Shown here: positions 52,876 to 62,062 of the stretch, one piece after another | Layout: each line of letters begins with the position of its first letter | How positions within the stretch are numbered: the first letter of the stretch is position 1 | Assembly: GCF_003148825.1 (NCBI RefSeq) | Contig: NZ_QGGZ01000010.1 | Location: 124,001 to 188,000, forward strand | Source of the DNA: Streptomyces sp. CG 926 | GTDB taxonomy: Bacteria; Actinomycetota; Actinomycetes; Streptomycetales; Streptomycetaceae | Direction of reading: 5' to 3' | Length of the DNA: 64,000 nucleotides | Program-made: the position numbers and the translations under genes | Notes under the pieces: generated by a model | What the model saw: the letters and a program-made list of their open reading frames with translations, nothing else | What the model was told of the DNA's origin: nothing | Database searches by the model: none

Positions 52876-53931
52876 GTGACCGAGCCGAGTCCCGGCAGCC
52901 GCCCCACCCTGGAGGCCGTCGCCGAGCATGCCGGGGTGTCCCGGGCGACCGCGTCCCGCGTGGTCAACGGCGGCGACGGAGTCCGGGCGCATCTGGTGGA
53001 CCGGGTGCGTACGGCGATCCGCGAGCTGGGGTACGTCCCCAACCACGCGGCCCGTACCCTCGTCACCCGGCGCACCGGGGCCGTCGCGGTGATCATCGCC
53101 GAGCCGGAGATCCGGATCTTCTCGGACCCGTTCTTCTCGCGCCAGGTCCGCGGCATCGCCAAGGAGTTGACCGCGCACGACACCCAGCTCGTCCTGCTGC
53201 TGGTCGAGGACCGAGGTGACTACGACCGGATCGAGCGGTACCTGGCGGGCGGCCACGTCGACGGCGCCCTCGCCTTCTCCCTGCACACCGACGACCCGCT
53301 GCCCGCCATCACCCGCCGCATCGGCATGCCCACCGTCTTCGGGGGCCGGCCCGGCTGGACCACCGGGACCGGAGAGGGCGAGGGCGTGGCCTACGTCGAC
53401 GCAGACAACCGCGGGGGTGCGCGGGAGGCGGTGCGCTACCTGCTGGCGCAGGGGCGCAGGCGGATCGCGCACATCGCCGGCCCGCTCGACCAGACCTCGG
53501 CGGCCGACCGGCTGAGCGGCTACCGCGACGCACTGGCGGCGGCGGGCCCGGAGCTGTTCGCCGAGGGGGACTTCACCCCGGCGGGCGGGGCCCGCGCGAT
53601 GGCGGAACTGCTGGACCGGGACGCCGGGATCGACGCCGTCTTCGCCGGGAACGACCTGATGGCGACCGGCGCGCTGCGCGTACTGCGGGAGAGCGGCCGG
53701 ACGGTGCCCGGGGACGTGGCGCTGGTCGGCTTCGACGACGCCGAACCGGTGGCGGAGAGCGCCGATCCGCCGCTGACGACCGTACGCCAGGACATCGAGG
53801 GCATGGGCCGGCTGATGGCGCGGCTGTTGATGGGCCGCCTTAACGGCGGACCGGACGGCGCTCCGCACGGGCGGACCACGCCCGATCCGGTGATCACCGC
53901 GACGGCTCTGGTGCGCCGCGCGTCGGCCTGA
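52876..53931 (+). CDS. LacI family transcriptional regulator
   Basis: 351 residues from GTG 52876, with GGAGGAG at 5 nt. The HTH is L-E-A-V-A-E-H-A-G-V-S-R-A-T-A-S-R-V-V-N-G, then the hinge L-G-Y-V-P-N-H-A-A-R-T-L. The periplasmic-binding-like sugar domain follows (D-G-A-L-A-F-S and F-D-D-A-E-P). It is 90 bp behind the MarR gene. It could bind the palindrome 5.9 kb upstream at the GH16 promoter, but this is inference. Confidence 0.9.
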   Translation: MTEPSPGSRPTLEAVAEHAGVSRATASRVVNGGDGVRAHLVDRVRTAIRELGYVPNHAARTLVTRRTGAVAVIIAEPEIRIFSDPFFSRQVRGIAKELTAHDTQLVLLLVEDRGDYDRIERYLAGGHVDGALAFSLHTDDPLPAITRRIGMPTVFGGRPGWTTGTGEGEGVAYVDADNRGGAREAVRYLLAQGRRRIAHIAGPLDQTSAADRLSGYRDALAAAGPELFAEGDFTPAGGARAMAELLDRDAGIDAVFAGNDLMATGALRVLRESGRTVPGDVALVGFDDAEPVAESADPPLTTVRQDIEGMGRLMARLLMGRLNGGPDGAPHGRTTPDPVITATALVRRASA

Positions 53932-53946
53932 CCCGGCACCGGACAC

Positions 53947-53981
53947 GTCGCGGGGGCCCACCGGCGGTGGGCCCCCGCGAC
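53947..53981. terminator. Strong bidirectional hairpin
   Basis: A perfect 16-bp stem (53947-53962 and 53966-53981) with a GGC loop lies between the stops of the LacI gene and the converging DUF4360 gene. Confidence 0.75.
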
Positions 53982-54000
53982 GGGGGAACGGGCCCCCGGA

Positions 54001-54663
54001 TCAGCGCCGGACCGGGCACTGCTTCCAGGAGAAGTGGTACACGCTGTTGATGCTGCCGTCCGTCGAGTCGAGCGCCATGAAGCTGGTGTGCGACGGGTCC
54101 GAGGTACCCACTTCCGCGCGCAGCTCGGTGTTGATGTTGAAGTTGCGCTGCTCGCCGCAGGGCGCGAAGACCAGGGCCTCGATGCCCGTGGTGTCGGTCG
54201 CCTGCCAGTTGTCGACGAGTTCGCCGTTGAACTTGTGGGTGCGCTGCGCGGTCTGGCTCATGCCCTGGAAGTAGTAGCTCGCCTTCTGCGTGCCGACCGC
54301 GCCCGGCGCGAGGCTGCCGAAGCCGCGGTAGTCCACCTTGGCCACGGCGTAGGTGTAGCCCTGGGGGACGTGGACGTCGAGGGAGAGGAGGCAGTTCTTG
54401 CGGCCCTCGACGGCGGAGACACCGCCGCCGGCCTGGGCCAGGTACTCGCTGTAGGTGACGGTGAAGGCCGAGTTGTCCGGCGACACGGCGACGGCGGCAC
54501 TGCCGGGACGGCAGCCCGATCCGTTCACGGAGTCGACGTCCACGGTCACCTGGTCGGTGGGGGCCGCGGGCGCCGAGGACGAGGCCCCGGCGGCGGGGGT
54601 GAGCGCGACGAGGGCCGCGGTCACGGCGGCTGCGGTGAATCCGGTGCGGAAGGACTTGATCAC
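54001..54663 (-). CDS. Secreted DUF4360 domain protein
   Basis: 220 residues from GTG 54663 with a signal peptide ending in A-G-A. The mature protein matches DUF4360: V-N-G-S-G-C-R-P-G-S-A, F-T-V-T-Y-S-E-Y, C-L-L-S-L-D-V-H-V-P-Q-G-Y and S-Y-Y-F-Q-G. It is a small extracellular beta-rich protein of unknown function. Two to four cysteines fit disulfides. Confidence 0.87.
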   Translation of the reverse strand: MIKSFRTGFTAAAVTAALVALTPAAGASSSAPAAPTDQVTVDVDSVNGSGCRPGSAAVAVSPDNSAFTVTYSEYLAQAGGGVSAVEGRKNCLLSLDVHVPQGYTYAVAKVDYRGFGSLAPGAVGTQKASYYFQGMSQTAQRTHKFNGELVDNWQATDTTGIEALVFAPCGEQRNFNINTELRAEVGTSDPSHTSFMALDSTDGSINSVYHFSWKQCPVRR

Positions 54664-54944
54664 ACCGCCATGGATAGCGGTCCGCACCCGCCCGGATCGG
54701 CCGACGGGCACGCGGTCTCACCTCTATGGCCGCAGCCCATCACCGCAGAAACGATAAATCTACCCAAACCTCTCCGCTGAATGGCCCCAGGTGGCCGGGA
54801 GCAACGCGTCGCACCGGGCACCCCTTCCGATTTTTCCTAATATCGGCGAGGTCCTTCAGGCAATCAGCGGGTTCTGGAGCCGACCGGTGCGCCGGCCACC
54901 AGGGCACCGGGCGCCACCGGGGCCCTCCTGCGGTGAGGAGTCCC

Positions 54945-56864
54945 ATGTCCCGCGCACCACGCCCGTCCCGCGCACCTCGACCACGCTCCACCGCCCTGTC
55001 GGCACTGGCGCTCGCCGGCGCGCTCGCCGGCGCGCTGGCCGTCGCCGTGGCAGGATCCGCCCCGGCCTTCGCCGCGGCCCACCACACCGGTGACGAGGCG
55101 GGGGTGCTCGGCGAGGACCACGCCCGCGCGCACGCGCGGCTGCGCGAGGCGGCCCAGGGCAATCAGAGCTACCCGCAGGCGAAGCGCACGTCGAGCCTGG
55201 CCGCGCTGCGGGAGTCCCAGTACAAGGGCAACGCGAAGTTCGACGCGGCCCGGTTCGGCCGGTTCACCGAGTTCTTCCCCTCCCCCGACTTCGGCGTCCA
55301 CGTGGCCCAGCTGCCGACCGGCAAGGTGTTGCTCTTCTCCTTCGAGCGCGTGGAGGCCGACCCCACCAAGGAGACCGGGCCCACCGACACGGTCGGCCGC
55401 ACCAACGCGGGCCGCGCCTACCTCTGGGACCCCGCCCGAGGGACCGGGGCCAAGGCCTTCAAGAACGTGCCGCCACCGGTGGTGTTGATGCCCGACGGCG
55501 CCTACGCCCCGCGCCCGGCGCCGTTCTTCTGCGCCGGTCATTCCTATCTCCCCAACGGAATGGTGGGGGTGTTCGGCGGCAACGTCGGCGGGAAGGGCGG
55601 CAGCGGCGCGAAGCTGTCCTTCGTGTTCGACCCGTGGACCGAGAAGTGGTTCCGCAACCGCGACATGGCGGTGGGCCGTTGGTACCCCTCGGTGGTGACC
55701 GGGCCGGACGGCCGCCAGATCATCATGTCCGGCCAGTCCGAGCGCGGTACGGGCACCCCCACCCCGGTGGTGGAGCGCTTCCCCGCGCTCGGGCGGCGCG
55801 TGCCCTGGCGTTCGTACGACATCCCGGCGAACGTCCCCGCGGAACGGCTCCGGTCCCAGGCCCCCTTCCGCAACGACTATCCGCACCTCTTCTCGCTGCG
55901 GGACGGGAAGATCTACGGACTCGGCCGCGACGCCGACCAGCAGTGGCTGTTCGACCCGGTGACGGACACCCGCACGGACCTGCCCCGGCGGCCGGCCGAC
56001 TTCCGGGGCTACGGCTCGGCCGTCCCGCTGCCGGCCGGGTTCCGGGGCCCGGACTCCGTCCTGGTGCTCGGCGGAGACCCGCGCGACCCGCTCACGTACC
56101 GGTTGTCCGGCGGCCGTTGGAGCATCGAGGAGCCACGGGCCTTCGGCCGCACCCAGGACGGCACCCTGATCCTGCCCGACGGGACCCTGATCACGGTGAA
56201 CGGCGCCCTGGACACCCGGAACTACGGCAACGGGCCGTTCAACCCGAAGGCCGATCCGAAGTACCGGCAGATCGAACTGCGCGACGCGCACGGCCACTGG
56301 AAGCTGGGCCCGGCCCAGCGGCTGCCCCGCGGCTACCATTCCAACGCCCTGGTCCTGCCGGACGGCCGGATGATGGTCACCGGTGACGAACTCCAGCAGA
56401 TCGCCAACGATCCCGACATCAAGGACGGGATGGACGGCAGCATCGAGCTCTACGAGCCCGCCTACCTGCACCGGGGCGCCCGCCCGGCGCTCGACCGGGC
56501 CCCGCGGGGCGACCTCGCCCACGACACGACCTTCCAGGTCACGAGCTCGACGGCGAAGGACGTCAGACGCGCCGTGCTGCTGGCGCCGACGACCGTCACC
56601 CACTCGGTGAACACCAGCCAGCGCCACCTGGACCTGCGGATCACCGGCGTCCACGGCTCCACGATCGGGCTCCGTACGCCGCCGAGCGCGGCCGACGCCC
56701 CGCCCGGCTACTACATGCTCTTCCTGCTCGACGCCAAGGGCGTGCCCAGCACCGCGAAATGGATCAAACTGGGCACCCGTGCCGGCGCCCGCCAGGCCGT
56801 CTCTTCCGGATCACCGGCGCCGACCTTCTTGGAGGGCGCCGGGACGGCTAGCCTGATCGAGTGA
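54945..56864 (+). CDS. Secreted copper radical oxidase (galactose/glyoxal oxidase-like)
   Basis: 639 residues from ATG 54945 (GAGGAG at 6 nt) with a twin or strongly basic signal region (1-44). The radical-copper site is recognisable: Cys196 in F-F-C-A-G-H-S (forms the thioether with a Tyr in R-W-Y-P, Tyr247), Tyr464/His465 in R-G-Y-H-S-N, and His553 in T-H-S-V-N. The kelch-type propeller and C-terminal DUF1929 domain follow. In Streptomyces the related GlxA works with CslA in a beta-glycan at hyphal tips; no CslA-like gene is here. It should oxidise an alcohol or aldehyde and make hydrogen peroxide. Confidence 0.87.
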   Translation: MSRAPRPSRAPRPRSTALSALALAGALAGALAVAVAGSAPAFAAAHHTGDEAGVLGEDHARAHARLREAAQGNQSYPQAKRTSSLAALRESQYKGNAKFDAARFGRFTEFFPSPDFGVHVAQLPTGKVLLFSFERVEADPTKETGPTDTVGRTNAGRAYLWDPARGTGAKAFKNVPPPVVLMPDGAYAPRPAPFFCAGHSYLPNGMVGVFGGNVGGKGGSGAKLSFVFDPWTEKWFRNRDMAVGRWYPSVVTGPDGRQIIMSGQSERGTGTPTPVVERFPALGRRVPWRSYDIPANVPAERLRSQAPFRNDYPHLFSLRDGKIYGLGRDADQQWLFDPVTDTRTDLPRRPADFRGYGSAVPLPAGFRGPDSVLVLGGDPRDPLTYRLSGGRWSIEEPRAFGRTQDGTLILPDGTLITVNGALDTRNYGNGPFNPKADPKYRQIELRDAHGHWKLGPAQRLPRGYHSNALVLPDGRMMVTGDELQQIANDPDIKDGMDGSIELYEPAYLHRGARPALDRAPRGDLAHDTTFQVTSSTAKDVRRAVLLAPTTVTHSVNTSQRHLDLRITGVHGSTIGLRTPPSAADAPPGYYMLFLLDAKGVPSTAKWIKLGTRAGARQAVSSGSPAPTFLEGAGTASLIE

Positions 56865-57202
56865 GCGAGACCGAACCGCCGCTGCTCGCGGATGTCTACC
56901 CCGCGCTCGTGTCCTTTCTCGACGCGGCGCTGGTCGCCGAGGGTGAGCCCGCACTGGCCCAGGCTCTGGTGCGTCTGCGCTTCCACGGCTGGTGCGGGTG
57001 CCGCATGACCTGCACCTACCTGCGGACCGCTCCTGCCGCTCAGGCCGACAACCTCTGGATTCATCTCGATGACGAGGAGGCGCCCCGCGTATGGCTTCAA
57101 CTCGCCCAAGGCCATGATTCGTTCGCGGGCATGGAGATCTGCGAGTTCGACCTGGGACCCGCCTCGGCACTCGACCCAGACCGCCCTGCCGGCGTGGGGT
57201 GA
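56861..57202 (+). CDS. Small cysteine-bearing protein coupled to copper oxidase
   Basis: 113 residues from GTG 56861, overlapping the oxidase stop by 4 bp (GTGA). It carries a cluster W-C-G-C-R-M-T-C (Cys45, Cys47, Cys51) and no signal peptide. I do not recognise the family. The Cys cluster could bind a metal; a link to copper handling for the oxidase is speculation from position. Confidence 0.65.
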   Translation: MSETEPPLLADVYPALVSFLDAALVAEGEPALAQALVRLRFHGWCGCRMTCTYLRTAPAAQADNLWIHLDDEEAPRVWLQLAQGHDSFAGMEICEFDLGPASALDPDRPAGVG

Positions 57203-57265
57203 CCCGCCATCACCGTGCTGTCCTGACACGGTGATCCAGCTTCCGCCCCGACACCTTCGAGGACT

Positions 57266-57883
57266 TCACCGCGCTACGGCGCGAACGGGGGGCGGCAAGG
57301 GCACGGCGAAGCGCACGACGGCCGCACGGCCGGCCGTGCGGACGCTGCAGTCGAGCGGGCCCGTCAGCAGGGCCGCGTCGTACGGGAGCAGTTCCGTGCG
57401 GTCACCGGGGCGTTCGAGTACCGCCGGTCCCTCCAGGGCGGCCACCAGCAGCGTGTCGCCCGGCGGGACCGTGAGGGCGAGCTCGCCCCGTACGACGGCG
57501 GTCCGTGCCTCGACCGCGCCCCTGCGGTACATCACGTTGAAGTTCACGACGGGGCCGGCGAGGAGCAGGCAGTCGGTCGGCTCGTCCCCGGGGAAGTCCT
57601 GCGGAGCGAACCGCTCGTCCACGATCCGGCGTACGCCCGCCACCGTGAGGTCCATCCCCGCGCCCTCGGCGAGGGTCAGGGTGCGCGCGATGCCGGGGAA
57701 GGCCGAGAAGGGCCCGTCGGCCCCGACCTCGGCCAGGCTCACGCGCCAACCGAAGTCGTCCATGCCGGCGCCCTCGGGCCAGGCCGCGATCTCCCGGGTG
57801 ACTCCCCCGCCGTTCTTCCAGACGGTGGCGGTCCGGTCGGCCGCCCGCAGGATCCGGATCCCGGCGCCGCTCGCCGCCCCCAC
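57266..57883 (-). CDS. hutD: HutD family protein
   Basis: 205 residues from GTG 57883. HutD landmarks: A-A-D-R-T-A-T-V-W-K-N-G-G-G-V-T-R-E-I-A, W-R-V-S-L-A-E-V, F-S-A-F-P-G-I-A-R-T-L and the beta-barrel end F-A-V-P. HutD is a cupin-like protein often near histidine-utilisation genes, with no proven reaction. None of the other hut genes is here. It begins 5 bp after the MarR stop and is probably co-transcribed with it. Confidence 0.88.
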   Translation of the reverse strand: MGAASGAGIRILRAADRTATVWKNGGGVTREIAAWPEGAGMDDFGWRVSLAEVGADGPFSAFPGIARTLTLAEGAGMDLTVAGVRRIVDERFAPQDFPGDEPTDCLLLAGPVVNFNVMYRRGAVEARTAVVRGELALTVPPGDTLLVAALEGPAVLERPGDRTELLPYDAALLTGPLDCSVRTAGRAAVVRFAVPLPPPVRAVAR

Positions 57884-57888
57884 GGCGA

Positions 57889-58326
57889 TCAGGCCTTTTC
57901 CATCGAGGGGCGCAGGCGGCCGAGCAGGGCGTAGAGGGTCGCGCTCTCGGCCTCGTCGAGGGTGTCCAGCGCGCCGTGCATGGCCTGCATCTCCTCGCGC
58001 ACCCGGCGGATGACGTCGCGGCCCGCGTCCGTCGCGACGACGTTCTTGACGCGGCGGTCGGCCGGGTTCGGCTCCCGGCGCACCAGCTCGCGGGCCTCCA
58101 GTCGGTCGACGATGCCGGTCACGTTGGAGGCGTCGCACACGAGCAGGGTGGCGAGGCCCCGCATGGGGACGGGACCGTCGAGCTGGGCGAGGACCCTGGC
58201 CTGGGTGGACGTCAGGCCGTGCTGGGCCGCGGCTGCCGCGAACTCGCGCCATTGGGCGGTGCCGATCGCGGCGAGCAGCTCCAGCAGCTGGAGCTTGGTG
58301 GGGGTCTGCGTGGCGGTGTCGCTCAT
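57889..58326 (-). CDS. MarR family transcriptional regulator
   Basis: 145 residues from ATG 58326. HTH: L-T-S-T-Q-A-R-V-L-A-Q-L-D-G, then M-R-G-L-A-T-L-L-V-C-D-A-S-N-V-T-G-I-V-D-R-L-E, with wing R-E-P-N-P-A-D-R-R-V-K-N. It is divergent from an MFS drug-exporter-like gene with inverted and direct repeats in the spacer, so it probably controls that exporter. Confidence 0.92.
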   Translation of the reverse strand: MSDTATQTPTKLQLLELLAAIGTAQWREFAAAAAQHGLTSTQARVLAQLDGPVPMRGLATLLVCDASNVTGIVDRLEARELVRREPNPADRRVKNVVATDAGRDVIRRVREEMQAMHGALDTLDEAESATLYALLGRLRPSMEKA

Positions 58327-58357
58327 ACCTGGAGCGTACTCAGGATGCTTCACATTA

Positions 58358-58415
58358 TCAATTGTTTACTTGACCACCTTAACTATCGACGTCTACCGTC
58401 GGTCCAGTTACTTGA
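58358..58415. promoter_or_regulatory. Candidate MarR operators in MarR/MFS spacer
   Basis: The 8-bp sequence TTACTTGA occurs at 58366-58373 and again at 58408-58415, 42 bp apart, and TCAA at 58358 makes the first copy part of a loose inverted repeat. They lie between the two divergent genes. Confidence 0.45.
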
Positions 58416-58480
58416 GAAGGTCAAACATCTGCGTTCCGAAGCTCTTCAGCTCCGAAACACGAAGAAGGTTCACCCCAGCC

Positions 58481-60022
58481 ATGAGCACCCACTCCCCCGC
58501 CACCCCGGCCGCCGGGCACCGGAACGAGACGGTCATCGTCTTCGCCCTGAGCCTGGCCGCCATGGTCGTGTCGATGATGCAGACCCTGCCGGTCCCGATC
58601 CTCGGCCTCATCCGCGAAGACCTCGGCACGACCACGGCCAACGTGAGCTGGGTGACCACCGCCACCTTGCTGTCGGCCGCCGTCTTCACCCCGCTGCTCG
58701 GCCGGTTCGGCGACCAGCACGGCAAGAAGCCCACCCTGGTCGCCGTGCTCGGCGTCATGGTCGTCGGATCCGTCATCGCCGCCCTGGCGTCCTCGCTGCC
58801 GCTGCTGATCCTGGGCCGGGTGCTCCAGGGAGCCGCCACCGCGATCTTCCCGCTGGCCCTGTCGGTCCTGCGCGAAGAGGTCCGGCCGCAAAAGCTGCCG
58901 GGCGCGATGGCCCTGGTCAGCGGCACGCTCGCGTTCGGCAGCGGGCTCGCGCTCGTCGCGACCGGGCTGCTCACCTCCGGTTCCGGCGCGGACTACCGCA
59001 ACGCCTTCTGGATGGCGACGGGCTTCGCGCTCCTCGCCCTGCTCGCGGTCGTCCTCCTGGTCCCGGCGACCCGCCACAAGACCGGCGGCCGTACCGACTT
59101 CCTCGGCGCGCTGACCCTCGGCATCGCGCTGCTGCTGCTCCTGCTGCCGATCTCCCAGGGCCACGAGTGGGGCTGGGGCTCCGCCCGTACGCTGGGCAGC
59201 TTCGCCGGCGCCGCCGTCATGGCCGCCGTCTGGGTGCTGGTCGAGCGCAAGGTGCGCGAGCCGCTCGTCGACATGAAGATGTTCGTCCACCGCCCCGTGC
59301 TGATGGCCAACCTGGCCGGCGTCCTCGTCGGCTTCGGCATGTTCGCGAACTTCCTCGGCGTCTCGTACCTCGTCCAGATGCCCGAGGCCCTCACCGGCTA
59401 CGGTTTCGACGCGTCCATCCTGCGCGCCTCCGTGCAGTTCCTGCTGCCCGGCGCCATCGTCTCGCTGCTCGCCTCGCCCGTGGGCGGCCAGATCGTCCGC
59501 CACCGCGGTCCGCGTACCGCACTGGCCCTGGCCGCGGCCCTCGGCGCGGCCGGCTTCGCCTGGCTCGGCCTGGACCACCAGCACAGCCTCTCGGTGATCG
59601 GCGCCGGGCTCGTCGTCGGCGCGGCCGTGAGCTTCGGCTACGCCGCCATGCCCGCCGTGATCATGTCCAGCGTCCCGCACCACCAGAGCGGCATCGCCAA
59701 CGGCATCAACTCGATCTCCCGGTCCACGGGCAGCGCGATCGGCAGCGCCGTCGTCACCACGATCCTGGCCTCCAAGACCATCGAGCACCTGCCGGCGGGC
59801 GTTCCCCCGCTGCCGGCCGAGTCCGGGTTCACCCTCACCTTCGGCATCGGGGCGGTGGCCTTCGCGCTGGTCGCGGTGATCAGCTGGATCGGCCTGCGGA
59901 GCGGGCACGGCACCGTGGCCGCGGCCGGCGCCGCCGGAGCGCCCACGGTGGCCGAGCCCGCCGCGACGACCGAGCAGGCGGACACGGCCACGAAGGCCGA
60001 GAAGGCCGACGCCACCCGCTGA
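58481..60022 (+). CDS. DHA2-type MFS drug exporter
   Basis: 513 residues with about fourteen membrane spans. Landmarks: A-L-S-L-A-A-M-V-V-S-M-M-Q-T-L (helix 1), W-V-T-T-A-T-L-L-S-A-A-V (helix 2), G-R-F-G-D-Q-H-G-K-K (motif A) and L-I-L-G-R-V-L-Q-G-A-A (motif B). It exports a toxic or endogenous compound using protons. The Ala/Thr/Glu-rich C-terminal tail (about 480-513) is cytoplasmic. AAGG lies upstream of ATG 58481. It is controlled by the divergent MarR by inference. Confidence 0.93.
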   Translation: MSTHSPATPAAGHRNETVIVFALSLAAMVVSMMQTLPVPILGLIREDLGTTTANVSWVTTATLLSAAVFTPLLGRFGDQHGKKPTLVAVLGVMVVGSVIAALASSLPLLILGRVLQGAATAIFPLALSVLREEVRPQKLPGAMALVSGTLAFGSGLALVATGLLTSGSGADYRNAFWMATGFALLALLAVVLLVPATRHKTGGRTDFLGALTLGIALLLLLLPISQGHEWGWGSARTLGSFAGAAVMAAVWVLVERKVREPLVDMKMFVHRPVLMANLAGVLVGFGMFANFLGVSYLVQMPEALTGYGFDASILRASVQFLLPGAIVSLLASPVGGQIVRHRGPRTALALAAALGAAGFAWLGLDHQHSLSVIGAGLVVGAAVSFGYAAMPAVIMSSVPHHQSGIANGINSISRSTGSAIGSAVVTTILASKTIEHLPAGVPPLPAESGFTLTFGIGAVAFALVAVISWIGLRSGHGTVAAAGAAGAPTVAEPAATTEQADTATKAEKADATR

Positions 60023-60117
60023 CCGACCGTCCCGCCCACCCGACCCGCCGGCCCGGCGGCCCGACCTCCGCGTGTCGCTCGCGGCGGTCGGGCCCCCGGG
60101 CCTTGCATGGTGGATCC

Positions 60118-60636
60118 ATGAAGGCTACGGACGTCATCGCCGACGGTTTCGGACGCATCCGGGAGATCGTGCACGAGGTCGTGGAAGGGGTCCCGCCGGA
60201 GCTGCTCAACGCTCGCGTGGACCCGGCGGCGAACTCGGTCACCTGGCTCGTCTGGCACCTGACCCGGGTACAGGACGACCACATCGCGGACGCGGCCGGC
60301 ACCGAGCAGGTGTGGGACTCCGAGGGTTGGTCGGACCGGTTCGCCCTCCCGCTGCCCGCCCGGTCGACCGGATACGGTCACTCGCCGCGGGACGTCTACA
60401 CCGTCCGGGTCGACTCGGGCGAGCTGCTGCTGGGGTACTTCGACGCGGTGCACGAGCGGACCGCGCGGTTCGTCCGCGGGCTCGCCGCCGCCGATCTGGA
60501 CCGGGTGGTCGACGAACGCTGGGATCCGCCGGTCACCCTCGGGGTACGCCTGGTCAGCGTGCTCGGCGACGACCTGCAGCACGCCGGGCAGGCGGCCTTC
60601 GTACGGGGCGTACTGGAGCGGGACCGGGGCGTCTGA
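60118..60636 (+). CDS. DinB/DUF664-like mycothiol-dependent protein
   Basis: 172 residues. The DinB four-helix bundle is suggested by W-L-V-W-H-L-T-R (His in helix 2), then Y-F-D-A-V-H-E-R and G-D-D-L-Q-H-A-G-Q-A-A (third His), giving the three-His metal site of DUF664/DinB proteins. Members include mycothiol-dependent transferases and maleylpyruvate isomerases, so thiol transfer with mycothiol is plausible. It starts at ATG 60118. Confidence 0.85.
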   Translation: MKATDVIADGFGRIREIVHEVVEGVPPELLNARVDPAANSVTWLVWHLTRVQDDHIADAAGTEQVWDSEGWSDRFALPLPARSTGYGHSPRDVYTVRVDSGELLLGYFDAVHERTARFVRGLAAADLDRVVDERWDPPVTLGVRLVSVLGDDLQHAGQAAFVRGVLERDRGV

Positions 60637-60662
60637 GGGCGCCCTCGCCCCATGGACCACGA

Positions 60663-60694
60663 AGGGCCGGGACCCCGGTACGGGTCCCGGCCCT
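60663..60694. terminator. Bidirectional hairpin terminator
   Basis: A perfect 13-bp stem (60663-60675 and 60682-60694, arm AGGGCCGGGACCC) with CGGTAC loop lies between the converging DinB-like and FprA genes. Confidence 0.75.
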
Positions 60695-60700
60695 CCCTTG

Positions 60701-62062
60701 CTACGCTCCGCTCGCTTCGAGCATGCCCTCACGCTCGACGATCTTCACCCGCTCGCGGCCCTGGGGCTCACCGAGGGCCTTCTCGGCCGCGTCCAGCCGG
60801 TGCCAGCCCTCCCACGTGGTGTACCGGACGCTGCGCTCGGCGAGGAAGGCCTCGACGGCCTCCGGCGCCGGGGCGGCCGGCTCGCTCAGGCGGCCCTCCG
60901 CGTGGTCGGCGAGCAGGTTCGCGACGGTCTCGTTCGCGTCACCCTTGGTGTGGCCGATCAGGCCGACCGGACCGCGCCGGATCCATCCGGTCACGTAGGT
61001 CGACTGCAGGTGGCCACCGGCGTCGATCACCCGGCCGCCCTCGTCCGGGACCGTGCCCGACTCGACGTCCCAGGGGAGCTTGGGCAGCTCGTCGGAGAGG
61101 TAGCCCACGGCCCGGTAGACCGACCGGATGTCCCAGTCGGTGAAGTTGCCGGTGCCCTTGACGTTGCCCGTGCCGTCGAGCTCGGTGCGCTCGGTGCGCA
61201 GTCCGACGACCTTGCCGTCCTCGCCGAGGATCTCGGCGGGCGACTCGAAGAAGTGCAGGAACAGCTTGTGCGGGCGCTCGCCGATGTCGCGGATCGCCCA
61301 GTTCTCCAGGGTCTTGGCGACCATGTCGGCCTGCTTGTTCGCGCGGCGGGTGGCTATCGAGCCCTCGTCGTAGTCGATGTCCTCGGGGTTGACGATGACC
61401 TCGATGTTGGGCGAGTGGTCCAGCTCCCGGAGCTCCATGGGGCTGAACTTGGCCTGCGCCGGACCGCGGCGGCCGAAGACGTGGACCTCCAGGGCCTTGT
61501 TCGCCTTGAGGCCTTCGTAGACGTTCGCCGGGATCTCGGTCGGCAGCAGCTCGTCGGCCGTCTTCGCGAGGATGCGCGCGACGTCGAGGGCGACGTTGCC
61601 GACGCCGAGCACGGCGACCTTCTCGGCCTCCAGCGGCCAGGTGCGCGGGACGTCCGGGTGGCCGTCGTACCAGGAGACGAAGTCGGCGGCGCCGTAGGAG
61701 CCGTCGAGCTCGACGCCCGGGATGGTCAGCGCGCGGTCGGCCGTGGCACCGGTGGAGAAGATCACGGCGTCGTAGAAGGACTGCAGCTCGTCGAGGCTGA
61801 TGTCGTTCGGGTAGTCGACGTTGCCGAAGAGGCGGACCTGCGGCTTGTCGAGCACCTGGTGAAGGGCGGTGATGATGCCCTTGATCCGGGGGTGGTCGGG
61901 GGCGACGCCGTACCGGATCAGGCCGAAGGGCGCGGGCATCCGCTCGAAGAGGTCGATGGACACACCGGGCTCGACGGCTGCCTCGGACTTCAGCAGCGCG
62001 TCGGCGGCGTAGATACCGGCGGGGCCGGCACCGACGATTGCTACCCGCAGAGGGCGAGGCAT
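60701..62062 (-). CDS. fprA: NADPH-ferredoxin reductase, FprA type
   Basis: 453 residues. FAD motif I-V-G-A-G-P-A-G-I-Y-A-A-D at the N-terminus, then V-A-P-D-H-P-R-I-K-G and the NADPH motif V-L-G-V-G-N-V-A-L-D-V-A. The layout and length match the mycobacterial FprA/adrenodoxin reductase family that moves electrons from NADPH to ferredoxins, for instance for cytochromes P450. An iron-box-like sequence lies upstream (about 62113-62131 on the plus strand), so iron control is possible but not proved. Confidence 0.93.
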   Translation of the reverse strand: MPRPLRVAIVGAGPAGIYAADALLKSEAAVEPGVSIDLFERMPAPFGLIRYGVAPDHPRIKGIITALHQVLDKPQVRLFGNVDYPNDISLDELQSFYDAVIFSTGATADRALTIPGVELDGSYGAADFVSWYDGHPDVPRTWPLEAEKVAVLGVGNVALDVARILAKTADELLPTEIPANVYEGLKANKALEVHVFGRRGPAQAKFSPMELRELDHSPNIEVIVNPEDIDYDEGSIATRRANKQADMVAKTLENWAIRDIGERPHKLFLHFFESPAEILGEDGKVVGLRTERTELDGTGNVKGTGNFTDWDIRSVYRAVGYLSDELPKLPWDVESGTVPDEGGRVIDAGGHLQSTYVTGWIRRGPVGLIGHTKGDANETVANLLADHAEGRLSEPAAPAPEAVEAFLAERSVRYTTWEGWHRLDAAEKALGEPQGRERVKIVEREGMLEASGA

